NCBI GenBank assembly: GCA_934351255.1
Contig: CAKRJH010000004.1
Location: 1 to 64,000 of the forward strand
Reading direction: 5' to 3'
Origin: an uncultured Lachnospiraceae bacterium
GTDB taxonomy: Bacteria; Bacillota; Clostridia; Lachnospirales; Lachnospiraceae
DNA: 64,000 nucleotides
The position numbers and the translations under genes are program-made. A model generated the notes under the pieces. It was given only the letters and a program-made list of their open reading frames with translations, was not told where the DNA came from and made no database searches. The first letter of the stretch is position 1. The number at the start of each line of letters is the position of its first letter. Shown here piece by piece: positions 7,892 through 16,004 of the stretch.

Positions 7892-8752
7892 ATGGCAGTG
7901 GATTATGCAACATTAAAAAAAGGTGGATTTATGCGTCAGAAGCAGAAGAACAACTTCTCGCTGCGTCTGGCAGTGGTCGGAGGAACACTGACCGCGAAGA
8001 ATCTGGCGAAGATCGCCGAGGTGGCAGACCGTTACGGCGAGGGATATGTACATCTGACCTCCCGTCAGGGCGTAGAGATCCCGTTTATCAAACTGGATGA
8101 TATCGACGAGGTCAAGGAAGCGCTGGCCGAGGGCGACTGCCGTCCGGGTGTGTGTGGCCCACGTGTGCGTACCGTGACCGCCTGTCAGGGCAATGCGGTA
8201 TGTCCGAGCGGAAACATCGACTGCCAGGAGATTGCCAGGGAGCTTGACAACCGTTATTTCGGAAGAGAGCTTCCGCATAAATTCAAGTTTGGCGTGACCG
8301 GATGTCAGAACAACTGCCTGAAGGCAGAGGAAAATGACGTGGGAATCAAGGGCGCGCTCAAGGTAGAGTATCAGGAAGACGCCTGCATCATGTGCGGTGT
8401 CTGTGAAAAGGCCTGCCGTGAGAATGCGATCACGATCAAAGACGGAAAACTCTCCATGGATGAGAGCAAATGTAACTACTGCGGACGCTGTGCCAAGGCA
8501 TGTCCGACCGATGCATGGGCCGGAGAGAGCGGCTATCTGGTAACATTCGGAGGACTGTTCGGCAACCGGATCCACAAGGGCGAGTCTCTTGTGCCGGTGA
8601 TCACATCCGAGGAGCAGTTGTTCCGTGTGACCGATGCAGCGATCCAGTTTTTTGACGATCATGCAAATCCAAGCGAGCGTTTCCAGTTTACGATCGAGCG
8701 CGTGGGTGTTGATAAATTAGAAAAAGTATTAAAGGAGGCATATGATGGCTGA
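7892..8752 (+). CDS. Small siroheme 4Fe-4S sulfite reductase with two ferredoxin domains
   Basis: This 286-residue protein combines a nitrite/sulfite reductase ferredoxin-like half with the siroheme-cluster motif C98-x5-C104 ... C138-x3-C142. Two 4Fe-4S motifs are inserted after it: C165, C168, C171, C175 and C194, C197, C200, C204. It resembles AsrC-type or other short single-repeat sulfite reductases, which reduce sulfite to sulfide with six electrons. AsrA and AsrB partners are not present, so the electron donor is unknown; the built-in ferredoxin domains would accept electrons directly. The downstream hem/sir operon would supply siroheme. A nitrite reductase role is possible but disfavoured by context. 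Confidence 0.85.
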   Translation: MAVDYATLKKGGFMRQKQKNNFSLRLAVVGGTLTAKNLAKIAEVADRYGEGYVHLTSRQGVEIPFIKLDDIDEVKEALAEGDCRPGVCGPRVRTVTACQGNAVCPSGNIDCQEIARELDNRYFGRELPHKFKFGVTGCQNNCLKAEENDVGIKGALKVEYQEDACIMCGVCEKACRENAITIKDGKLSMDESKCNYCGRCAKACPTDAWAGESGYLVTFGGLFGNRIHKGESLVPVITSEEQLFRVTDAAIQFFDDHANPSERFQFTIERVGVDKLEKVLKEAYDG

Positions 8753-8990
8753 TTTTCAGATTGACGAGAGAGTAGATATCACAGATGTGGTCTGCCCGAT
8801 GACATTTGTGAAGGCGAAGGTAGCGATGGAAGAGATCGAGGTAGGACAGATCCTGGCTGTGACCATGAATGACGGAGAACCGGTACAGAATGTGCCAAGA
8901 AGTTTCAAGGAAGAGGGACAGCAGATCTTAAAGCTGATCGACAATGAGAACGGAACCTACGATCTGATCGTAAAGAAGATCGAGGAGTAA
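8745..8990 (+). CDS. TusA-like sulfurtransferase
   Basis: This 81-residue protein has the TusA fold signature with the conserved cysteine in DVVCPMTFVKAK, the CP-x6-K pattern of the family. TusA-like proteins carry persulfide sulfur between enzymes. The second proline of the classical CPxP is replaced by threonine. The ATG at 8745 is preferred over an adjacent one at 8742, because GGAGG at 8734-8738 is then six bases away. It overlaps the sulfite reductase gene by 8 bases, implying coupling. It may accept reduced sulfur and pass it to the carrier protein two genes downstream. Confidence 0.85.
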   Translation: MADFQIDERVDITDVVCPMTFVKAKVAMEEIEVGQILAVTMNDGEPVQNVPRSFKEEGQQILKLIDNENGTYDLIVKKIEE

Positions 8991-9003
8991 GGGAGGAAAC
9001 GAG

Positions 9004-9321
9004 ATGGCAAAAAGAGTAAGCGCATCCGAGTTTCAGGCAGAAGTGCTGGAATCCGCACTGCCTGTCATCGTAGAATTTTATTCGGACAGCTGCATTCCCT
9101 GCAAGCAGTTATCTCCGATCCTTGGAGGTATCGAGGATGACTATGAGGAGCAGTTAAAGGTGGTCAAGGTCAATGTCAATTTTGACGCAGATCTGGCGGC
9201 ACAGTATCAGGTGGCTGCCTCTCCGACCATTCTGTTTTTTAAGGATGGACAGGAGCAGAACCGTATCCGCGGGCTGGCCAAACGTCCGGCTCTGGAAGAA
9301 GTAATCCAAACATTGATTTAA
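9004..9321 (+). CDS. Thioredoxin-like protein
   Basis: This 105-residue thioredoxin-fold protein has the active site SDSCIPCKQLSPIL (CIPC rather than CGPC) and the cis-proline motif AASPTILFF. It starts 13 bases after the TusA-like gene behind GGGAGG. In this operon it probably provides reducing power, for example to reset persulfides or to feed the APS or sulfite reductase. A thioredoxin reductase-like gene closes the neighbouring operon. The changed active-site dipeptide suggests a dedicated partner rather than a general thioredoxin. Confidence 0.88.
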   Translation: MAKRVSASEFQAEVLESALPVIVEFYSDSCIPCKQLSPILGGIEDDYEEQLKVVKVNVNFDADLAAQYQVAASPTILFFKDGQEQNRIRGLAKRPALEEVIQTLI

Positions 9322-9343
9322 TAGAACACAGGAGGACACAGAC

Positions 9344-9553
9344 ATGACAGTAACCGTAGCAGGAGTAAAGAAGGAACTGGAGGATGGCATCACCGTAGCA
9401 AAGCTGATCGTGGACGAGAAGGTGGAGAATCCGGATTATGTAACCGTAACGATCAATGACGAATTTGTGGACAGTGAGAACTTTGAGACCACGAAGCTGG
9501 CCGAGGGTGATTCCGTAGAATTCTTATATTTCATGGGAGGAGGCGCACGCTAA
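9344..9553 (+). CDS. ThiS/MoaD-like sulfur carrier with masked C-terminus
   Basis: This 69-residue ubiquitin-like protein has the beta-grasp pattern of ThiS/MoaD (VTVAGVKKELEDG, then VTVTINDEFVDS and LAEGDSVEFLYFMGGG). The chain ends GGGAR, so the diglycine is not free. Two residues would have to be removed before adenylation and thiocarboxylation. The E1-like gene overlaps its stop by one base, and a JAMM peptidase follows, the enzyme class that performs such trimming for related carriers. This argues for homocysteine or cysteine synthesis rather than thiamin or molybdopterin. Confidence 0.88.
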   Translation: MTVTVAGVKKELEDGITVAKLIVDEKVENPDYVTVTINDEFVDSENFETTKLAEGDSVEFLYFMGGGAR

Positions 9554-10362
9554 TGGCATTTACCAATGAACAGATGGAGCGCTATTCCCGCCATATTATC
9601 TTGCAGGAAGTCGGCGTAAAAGGACAGAAAAAACTGCTGGAGGGCAAGGTGCTGATCATCGGTGCCGGTGGACTGGGCGCTCCGGCCGCAATGTATCTGG
9701 CAGCAGCCGGAGTCGGAACGATCGGTATCGTCGATGCAGATGAGGTCGATCTGTCCAATCTGCAGCGTCAGATCATTCATGGTACCGCAGATGTAGGCAA
9801 GGCCAAAGTAAAGTCTGCCAGGGAGACCATGAACGCCATGAACCCGGATGTAACAGTCAATACGTACCGTGAGTTCGTAACTTCCGAGAATATCATGGAT
9901 CTGATCAAGGATTACGATTTCATTATCGATGGAACCGATAACTTCCCGGCGAAGTTCCTGATCAATGATGCCTGCGTTATGGCTAAGAAGCCATTTTCCC
10001 ATGCAGGAATCATCCGTTTCAAGGGTCAGCTCATGACCTATGTACCGGGAGAAGGCCCATGTTACCGTTGTGTATTCAAAAACCCACCTCCGAAGGATGC
10101 CGTGCCAACCTGTAAGCAGGCCGGTGTGATCGGTGCCATGGGTGGTGTGATCGGAAGCCTTCAGGCAATGGAAGCGATCAAGTATCTGATCGGCAAGGGA
10201 GATCTGCTGACAGGACGTCTTATGACATTTGATGCCCTGAAGATGGATTTCCACACAGTGAAGCTGCCACATAAGCCTGGCTGCGGCTGTGCTGTCTGCG
10301 GACCAAATCCAACGATCACAGAACTGATCGACTATGAGCAGGCAGAATGCCCTGACAAATAA
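9553..10362 (+). CDS. ThiF/MoeB/HesA E1-like activating enzyme
   Basis: This 269-residue protein adenylates the C-terminus of a ubiquitin-like sulfur carrier. The nucleotide-binding motif is IIGAGGLGAPAA (residues 35-46). The conserved DGTDNFPAKFLINDAC segment, the catalytic-cysteine region VPTCKQAGVIG and two zinc-binding cysteine pairs (CYRC and, near the end, CAVC) are all visible. It starts in the overlap TAATG with the carrier gene, so the pair is co-translated. By context its substrate is the ThiS-like protein. No thiamin or molybdenum cofactor genes are nearby. Confidence 0.92.
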   Translation: MAFTNEQMERYSRHIILQEVGVKGQKKLLEGKVLIIGAGGLGAPAAMYLAAAGVGTIGIVDADEVDLSNLQRQIIHGTADVGKAKVKSARETMNAMNPDVTVNTYREFVTSENIMDLIKDYDFIIDGTDNFPAKFLINDACVMAKKPFSHAGIIRFKGQLMTYVPGEGPCYRCVFKNPPPKDAVPTCKQAGVIGAMGGVIGSLQAMEAIKYLIGKGDLLTGRLMTFDALKMDFHTVKLPHKPGCGCAVCGPNPTITELIDYEQAECPDK

Positions 10363-10391
10363 TTGTAAATTGCGCACAAGGGGAGATAACG

Positions 10392-10802
10392 ATGATTACA
10401 TTGACAAAACAGGATTATGAAAAGATGCTGGCACACTGCCGCGCAGGCCTTCCCAACGAGGCATGTGGACTGATCGGCGGCGTCCGTGAGGGCGATGTCA
10501 AGGAGATTAAAGAAGTGTATCTTCTGACCAATATTGATGAGAGCAATGAACATTTTTCCATGGATCCGCGGGAGCAGCTTGCGGCGGTCAAGGATATGCG
10601 TGCCAAGGGATATGAGCTGCTTGGCAATTTCCATTCTCATCCGGAGTCTCCGTCCAGACCATCTGAGGAGGACAAGAGACTGGCCTACGATTCCAGCGTG
10701 GATTATATGATCCTGTCGCTGATGGAGGAGAAGCCGGTGCTCAATGCCTTCCTGATCGACAGTGACAAGCAGGTGACAAAGGATGAATTACAGATTCTCT
10801 GA
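10392..10802 (+). CDS. JAMM/MPN metallopeptidase
   Basis: This 136-residue Mov34/MPN/PAD-1 protein has an intact zinc-peptidase motif: E23 in LPNEACGLIGG, then H81-x-H83 and S91-x2-D94 in the segment HSHPESPSRPSEED. Bacterial members such as Mec of mycobacteria and HcyD of Wolinella remove residues from sulfur-carrier proteins. Here the natural substrate is the GGGAR end of the carrier encoded two genes upstream, or the carrier-amino acid adduct. It is the last gene of the sulfur operon; no clear intrinsic terminator follows. Confidence 0.92.
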   Translation: MITLTKQDYEKMLAHCRAGLPNEACGLIGGVREGDVKEIKEVYLLTNIDESNEHFSMDPREQLAAVKDMRAKGYELLGNFHSHPESPSRPSEEDKRLAYDSSVDYMILSLMEEKPVLNAFLIDSDKQVTKDELQIL

Positions 10803-10913
10803 TCTGACGCAAAGAGGAACTTTTTCGAGCCATTTATCGAACCGCTGCGAATTTGTGATATAATCAATAGTGCAAATAAAATATCGCAACATACGTTCAG
10901 ATAGGAAACAGAG

Positions 10914-12047
10914 ATGTATTGTGTAAGTTTTAATCATAAGCTGGCGGATACGAAAACCCGCGAAGCATTTGCGCTGACCCCGTCCGGCCAGAGAAAATTT
11001 CTGGAGCTGGTGCGGGAGAGCAGCGTGCTGCAGGGGTGTGTGGTTCTTATGACATGCAACCGCAGCGAATTTTATGCCACCGCAGAGTGGCCGGCGTTTC
11101 AGGAACTGGAGCGCCTATTTTTTTTCGTAAAGAGTCAGGAAGAGGGAGGCGGTGCGCTTTCCCATCAGGACTTCTGTCGTCTGGGGATGCGTTCCCAGGG
11201 GGAGCAGGCTGTGGAACATCTGTATCAGGTGGTCTGCGGCATGGAGTCGGCCGTTCTGGGAGAGGTGGAGATCATCCATCAGGTCAAACAGGCCTACCAG
11301 CAGGCGGTCGATGAACAGACGGCTTCACCCGAGATCCACCTGGTATTTCAGGGAGCGTTGGAACTTGCCGCGCAGGTGGCGGATCAGTCGGCGCTGACGC
11401 ATCTGCCCGTGTCGGTGGGGACGCTTACGACGGAGGAAGTCCTGCGGTTCTGCGGGGACTGCGAGGTGCCGCATGTGCTGGTCGTCGGTGCGACCGGACA
11501 TATGGGAAGCATTGTGCGAAAGGATCTGCAGGCGGCGAGATCCGGGATACAGATCCGGGGAACCAGCAGACACCGGGAACACGGTTTTGATTACAAGGAA
11601 CGGTATGATCATCTGGAATGGGCGGATGTGGTCATCAGTGCGACGTCCAGTCCGCATTATACGTTTCTGGCGCAGGAGGTCGCGCGCAGGATCGCAGGGA
11701 GGATGAGACCTCTGCTCTTTGTGGATCTGGCAGTGCCGGCAGATATCGACCGGGAGATCGCAGATCTGCCAGGATGCACTCTGCTCGGCATGGATGACAT
11801 CAAGGCGCTCAGCCAGAAGAACAATGAGGCCAAGCAGCGCGAGGCGGTGCGGATCCAGCCGGTGATCCGCCAGCACGTCGATGAGGTGGTCAAGAATGTG
11901 TTGTTCCGCGAGTTTGTCCAAAATAACGGACAGGTGTTGGAGTCACTTCAGAAGATGAGCGCGCAGAAACTGTTGTTTACGCTTCGGGACGAATTGGAAC
12001 CGGAGGCGTTCGCGAAGGTGCTGGAGTTGTTGGGCAGATCGGAGTGA
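10914..12047 (+). CDS. hemA: Glutamyl-tRNA reductase
   Basis: This 377-residue enzyme reduces glutamyl-tRNA to glutamate-1-semialdehyde, the first step of C5 tetrapyrrole synthesis. The catalytic cysteine is C48 in MTCNRSEFY, and the central part contains GMESAVLGEVEIIHQVK and an NAD(P)-binding segment VLVVGATGHMG. At 377 residues it is slightly short for the family. A TATAAT at 10859-10864 lies 50 bases upstream, with only a weak -35 (TTATCG, 19-base spacer). It opens a hem/sir operon that, within this window, leads to siroheme and not to haem, as no hemE, hemN or hemH is present. Confidence 0.92.
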   Translation: MYCVSFNHKLADTKTREAFALTPSGQRKFLELVRESSVLQGCVVLMTCNRSEFYATAEWPAFQELERLFFFVKSQEEGGGALSHQDFCRLGMRSQGEQAVEHLYQVVCGMESAVLGEVEIIHQVKQAYQQAVDEQTASPEIHLVFQGALELAAQVADQSALTHLPVSVGTLTTEEVLRFCGDCEVPHVLVVGATGHMGSIVRKDLQAARSGIQIRGTSRHREHGFDYKERYDHLEWADVVISATSSPHYTFLAQEVARRIAGRMRPLLFVDLAVPADIDREIADLPGCTLLGMDDIKALSQKNNEAKQREAVRIQPVIRQHVDEVVKNVLFREFVQNNGQVLESLQKMSAQKLLFTLRDELEPEAFAKVLELLGRSE

Positions 12048-12112
12048 ACCTCAGTGATGGCGGTGGACAATGATACTATATTGCTGTGAGACAGTTGTAG
12101 AATGGAGGGATT

Positions 12113-12691
12113 ATGGCATATTTCCCATTTATGATCCAGATGGAAGACAAGTTGTGCCTGATCGCAGGCGGCGGCACGATCGCGAGACATAAGGCAGAGA
12201 TGATGCTGTCGTTTGGAGCGCGGATCCGCCTGATCGCCCCGCAGATCTGCAAAGAACTGTGGGAACTTGCCGCGCAGACCGACGCATTTGACCTGCATGA
12301 GCGGGCGGTGGAGGCGCTGGATCTGGAAGGCGTGGATGTGGCAATTCTGGCCACGGATGATGCCCTGGTAAACCATCGCATGGCGCAGGAGTGCAAGAGA
12401 CGGCATATCCTGGTCAATGTGGTGGATGTCAAGGAAGACTGCGGATTTTATTTCCCGGCATTGATCAAGCAGGAAGATGTCGTGGTAGCAGTGTCTACCG
12501 GGGGAGACAGTCCGGTGCTGGCCTCCCATATCAAGCGGGAGATCGCGGCGCAGATGCGTGACGACTACGGGCGCATTGCACGGGAGCTGGGGGATATGCG
12601 CCAGACGGTTCTGGAGCAGACACCACCCGGCAGACGTAAGGCGGCGTTTGAGAAACTGTTGGAGGAGAGGTTGCAAGATGGAGCAGAATAA
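12113..12691 (+). CDS. Precorrin-2 dehydrogenase (siroheme synthase N-terminal type)
   Basis: This 192-residue protein matches the N-terminal domain of CysG/Met8. It opens with FPFMIQMEDKLCLIAGGGTIARHK, an NAD-binding glycine-rich loop, and includes the conserved STGGDSPVLASHIKREI segment. It oxidises precorrin-2 to sirohydrochlorin. In Met8 the same domain also inserts iron; whether this short form does so is unclear, and no separate SirB/CbiX/CbiK chelatase is in the window. The gene overlaps hemC by 14 bases. It links the tetrapyrrole genes to the siroheme sulfite reductase encoded 4 kb upstream. Confidence 0.9.
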   Translation: MAYFPFMIQMEDKLCLIAGGGTIARHKAEMMLSFGARIRLIAPQICKELWELAAQTDAFDLHERAVEALDLEGVDVAILATDDALVNHRMAQECKRRHILVNVVDVKEDCGFYFPALIKQEDVVVAVSTGGDSPVLASHIKREIAAQMRDDYGRIARELGDMRQTVLEQTPPGRRKAAFEKLLEERLQDGAE

Positions 12692-13517
12692 GACGATTCG
12701 TGTGGGAACCAGGGGGAGTGAACTGGCATTGATCCAGACGGAGATGGTGATCGAAGCACTTCGGCGGGAACATCCGGAATATGAGTATGAGCAGGTGATC
12801 CTGCGCACGCAGGGAGACCGACAGCTCGACCGGGCAATCTCATCGTTTGGGGGCAAGGCAGTGTTTGTCGAGGAATTTGAGGAGGCACTCCGGCGGGGGC
12901 AGATCGACATGGCGGTACACAGTGCCAAGGACATGCCCAATCCCTGTGGGGAGGGGCTGTGTATTGGCGGCGTGCTTGCGAGAGCCTGCGTGCAGGATGT
13001 GCTGATCTATTCCAGGGGGCGGCAGTTCGATGAGGCATCGGAGTTTGTCATTGGAACCGGCAGTCTGCGCCGACAGGTGCAGATCCTTGAAAAATATCCT
13101 CATGCGCACTGTGAGGGGCTGCGAGGAAATATCGGGACGAGACTTCGCAAACTCCGGGAAGGACAGTATGATGCCATTATCCTGGCGGCGGCCGGTATTG
13201 GACGGCAGGGGCTTGACCGGGATCCGGATCTGGTGTACCAATATCTGGACACCTGGGAGATGGTGCCGGCAGCAGGACAGGCGATCATTGCCGTGGAGAC
13301 CAGACAGGATGAGAGCGCAGAACTTGCAGAGGATATTTCGGATGAGACGGCCCGGATGGCATTGGACTGGGAACGGCAGGTGCTATCGTGGAAGGAAGCG
13401 GGATGCCATGAGGCGTTTGGCGTGTGCTGTGAGCCGGTGGATGGACACTGGAGGATGCGTATGATGGAAGTACAGGATGGCAAGGTCGTCAGAGAGGAGC
13501 GGGTATGGTCTATTTGA
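12678..13517 (+). CDS. hemC: Hydroxymethylbilane synthase (porphobilinogen deaminase)
   Basis: This 279-residue enzyme polymerises four porphobilinogens. It shows the family opening VGTRGSELALIQTEMV, the block AVHSAKDMPN with the catalytic aspartate region, and the GTGSLRRQVQI and LRGNIGTRLRKL substrate-binding arginines. The dipyrromethane cofactor cysteine is expected in KEAGCHEAFGVCC. The start at 12678 lies inside the upstream gene, preceded by GGAGAGG; a longer frame reaching back to 12558 would replace part of sirC. It overlaps the next gene by 13 bases. Confidence 0.93.
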   Translation: MEQNKTIRVGTRGSELALIQTEMVIEALRREHPEYEYEQVILRTQGDRQLDRAISSFGGKAVFVEEFEEALRRGQIDMAVHSAKDMPNPCGEGLCIGGVLARACVQDVLIYSRGRQFDEASEFVIGTGSLRRQVQILEKYPHAHCEGLRGNIGTRLRKLREGQYDAIILAAAGIGRQGLDRDPDLVYQYLDTWEMVPAAGQAIIAVETRQDESAELAEDISDETARMALDWERQVLSWKEAGCHEAFGVCCEPVDGHWRMRMMEVQDGKVVREERVWSI

Positions 13518-14995
13518 TCGGAGCAGGGCCCGGGCATCCGGGACTGATCACGGCTCTTGGGCGTGATCTTCTGAGCCGGTGTGATGCGGTGATCTATGAC
13601 AGGCTCGGAACCAATGAACTGCTGGAACTGGTGCCGGAGCATGCACAGAAGATCTATGTCGGAAAGAAGGCGGGAGCGCATTACCGGAAGCAGGAAGAGA
13701 TCCAGGAGATCCTGGTCGAGACGGCGAGACATTATGAGACAGTGATACGGCTCAAGGGCGGAGATCCCTTTGTGTTTGGCCGGGGCGGCGAGGAGGCGCA
13801 GGCACTTCAGGATGCCGGGCTGGATTATCAGATCGTGCCGGGAGTCACCTCGGCGGTGGCTGTGCCGGAACTGCTCGGGATCCCGGTGACACATCGCGGG
13901 GTGAGCCGCAGTTTTCATGTATACACCGGGCATACGAAAGACGAAGCCGGAGATATGCTGGAGCATATTCATCCGCAGGAGGGAACCAGTGTATTTCTCA
14001 TGGGACTGGGACATCTGTCCCAAATTGTGGACAAGCTGATCCGTGAGGGAAAGGATCCCGGGACACCGGCGGCTGTGATCTCGGGAGGAACGCTTCCATC
14101 GGAGCAGATGGTCAAGGCTCCATTGTCCGGAATCGCAGAGGCAGTGGCGGAGGCGGGGCTGGGGTCCCCGGCCATTATTCTGGTAGGGGAGGCGGCACAG
14201 TATGACTTCCGCTCCGGGATCCGCGGGCCGCTTGCCGGACAGACGATCGGTGTGACAGCGACCGCGGCATTGCAGGAAAAAATGCGCGAACAGTTCGAGG
14301 GCGCAGGGGCGCGGATGTTTTCTCTGTGCGATATGAAGGTGGAGACTGTGCCGGATCAGATGCGCTGCCTGGAGCAGGAACTGGGGCGGATCCGGGAATA
14401 TTCCTGGGTGGCGTTTACCAGTCAGAACAGCATCCGCATTTTCTTCGAGACGGCGCGTCGTCTGGAAATGGATCTGAGACAGTTTGCAAATGTGAAGTTT
14501 GCGGTGGTAGGAACCGGAACCGAACAGGCACTTCGCAGACAGGGCTTTGTGGCGGATTATATGCCGGAGGAATACACGACGCAGGCATTGGCGCAGGGAC
14601 TGATCGAGCGGGTGGCACCGGGACAGAGACTGCTTCTGGCCAGAGCCAGACAGGGCAGCGAGATCATGGCAAAGATGCTGCGGGACAGCGAGATACAGGA
14701 ATGTATCCTGCCGATCTACGATGTCGTGGGGCGGCGGACGCCGAACTGGGAGTATCTGAACTCCTTCGATGTGATCACATTCGCCAGTGCATCCGGCGTG
14801 GAGGCGTTTGTGGAGCAGATCCGGGAGACGGAGCAGAGCGTGGAGGCCTGGGAGGCAGAGCGCAGAGGGCACGGCGTGAAGATTGCTACGATCGGAGAAG
14901 TGACCCGACAGGCATTGCTGCGGCATGGGATCCGGGCGGATATCGTGCCGGAACAGTATGATCTGGACGGGCTGATGCAGGCATTGACGGTTTAA
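13505..14995 (+). CDS. cobA-hemD: Fused uroporphyrinogen-III methyltransferase / uroporphyrinogen-III synthase
   Basis: This 496-residue protein joins two enzymes. Residues 1 to about 240 are a CobA-type SAM methyltransferase (VYLIGAGPGHPGL, RLKGGDPFVFGRG, VPGVTSAVAVPE) that makes precorrin-2. From about residue 244 a HemD domain begins (GQTIGVTATAALQ, WVAFTSQNSIRIFFE), which closes the tetrapyrrole ring. Such fusions are common in clostridia and favour flux to siroheme or cobalamin. Start overlaps hemC by 13 bases. Together with hemC and sirC it takes porphobilinogen to sirohydrochlorin. Confidence 0.93.
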   Translation: MVYLIGAGPGHPGLITALGRDLLSRCDAVIYDRLGTNELLELVPEHAQKIYVGKKAGAHYRKQEEIQEILVETARHYETVIRLKGGDPFVFGRGGEEAQALQDAGLDYQIVPGVTSAVAVPELLGIPVTHRGVSRSFHVYTGHTKDEAGDMLEHIHPQEGTSVFLMGLGHLSQIVDKLIREGKDPGTPAAVISGGTLPSEQMVKAPLSGIAEAVAEAGLGSPAIILVGEAAQYDFRSGIRGPLAGQTIGVTATAALQEKMREQFEGAGARMFSLCDMKVETVPDQMRCLEQELGRIREYSWVAFTSQNSIRIFFETARRLEMDLRQFANVKFAVVGTGTEQALRRQGFVADYMPEEYTTQALAQGLIERVAPGQRLLLARARQGSEIMAKMLRDSEIQECILPIYDVVGRRTPNWEYLNSFDVITFASASGVEAFVEQIRETEQSVEAWEAERRGHGVKIATIGEVTRQALLRHGIRADIVPEQYDLDGLMQALTV

Positions 14996-15025
14996 TTAAT
15001 ATAGAAAAGCGGAATGGAGGTTAAT

Positions 15026-15988
15026 ATGATACGACTCAGAAGACTTAGGAGCAGCCAGACCATGCGTGATCTGGTGCGGGAGAATCAGGTGCATGTGGAT
15101 GATCTGGTGTATCCGGTATTTATTAAAGAGGGAAGCAATCAGAAGATCCCGGTGGATTCCATGCCGGGGATTTACCAGTATACGATCGACCGGTTTGACG
15201 AGGAGCTGGACCGGATCGTGGCAGCCGGGATCCCGGCCATCCTGATCTTTGGCATTCCGGAGCACAAGGACGAATGCGGCAGCCAGGCATACGCCAAAGA
15301 TGGTGTGACGCAGCGCGCGATCCGCGCGATCAAGGAAAAAGCACCGCAGCTTCTGGTGATCGCGGACATTTGTCTGTGCGAGTACACTTCCCATGGACAC
15401 TGCGGTCTGGTGTACGGCGGAAAGATCCTCAATGACCAGACTCTGCCGCTGCTGTCCCAGATGGCAGTCACATTGGCGGAGGCCGGAGCGGATATTATCG
15501 CGCCATCGGATATGATGGACGGACATATCACCGCATTGCGCGAGGGACTGGATGAGCACGGATTTACGGATGTCCCAATTTTGGGATACAGTGCCAAGTT
15601 TGCCTCAGGATATTATTCTCCGTTCCGGGATGCGGCACATTCCGCACCGGCATTTGGTGACCGCCGGACGTATCAGATGGATCCCGCTAATGGACGTGAG
15701 GCAATGCGCGAGGTGGAAGCGGATGTCCTGGAGGGCGCAGATATGGTGATGGTGAAGCCGGCGCTGGCGTATCTGGACATTGTGCGACAGGTGCGCGACG
15801 CCTATGATCTTCCGCTGGCGGTCTACAATGTCAGCGGCGAGTATTCGATGGTGAAAGCGGCGGCCGCGCAGGGCTGGATCGATGAGAAACGTATTGTCAT
15901 GGAAAATATGCTGGCGATGAAGCGGGCAGGTGCGGATATCATTATCACGTATCATGCATTGGATATCGCGGCGTGGCTGCAGGAATAA
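15026..15988 (+). CDS. hemB: Porphobilinogen synthase (ALA dehydratase)
   Basis: This 320-residue enzyme condenses two 5-aminolevulinates. The metal-binding cysteine segment ADICLCEYTSHGHCG, the catalytic-lysine segment LGYSAKFASGYY and the second lysine segment MVMVKPALAYLD are all intact. Length is normal. The start at 15026 follows GGAGG at 15016-15020; an in-frame ATG at 15014 overlaps that ribosome site and is unlikely. It lies 30 bases after cobA-hemD and 16 bases before hemL. Confidence 0.95.
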   Translation: MIRLRRLRSSQTMRDLVRENQVHVDDLVYPVFIKEGSNQKIPVDSMPGIYQYTIDRFDEELDRIVAAGIPAILIFGIPEHKDECGSQAYAKDGVTQRAIRAIKEKAPQLLVIADICLCEYTSHGHCGLVYGGKILNDQTLPLLSQMAVTLAEAGADIIAPSDMMDGHITALREGLDEHGFTDVPILGYSAKFASGYYSPFRDAAHSAPAFGDRRTYQMDPANGREAMREVEADVLEGADMVMVKPALAYLDIVRQVRDAYDLPLAVYNVSGEYSMVKAAAAQGWIDEKRIVMENMLAMKRAGADIIITYHALDIAAWLQE

Positions 15989-16004
15989 GAAAGGGTGTTG
16001 TACG

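Noticed and set aside
2078..8752. A dissimilatory sulfate-reduction cluster
   Set aside because: AprAB and a siroheme sulfite reductase are present, but dsrAB, qmo and sat are not, while cysDN, cysK and a MetY-like gene are; assimilation fits better.
9344..10362. Thiamin biosynthesis (ThiS-ThiF)
   Set aside because: No thiG, thiH, thiE or thiC nearby, the carrier C-terminus is masked by two residues, and a JAMM peptidase and MetY-like enzyme lie in the same operon.
13100..14926. A 608-codon open frame on the minus strand
   Set aside because: It lies entirely over hemC and cobA-hemD, has no recognisable domain, and reflects GC-rich third positions of the real genes.
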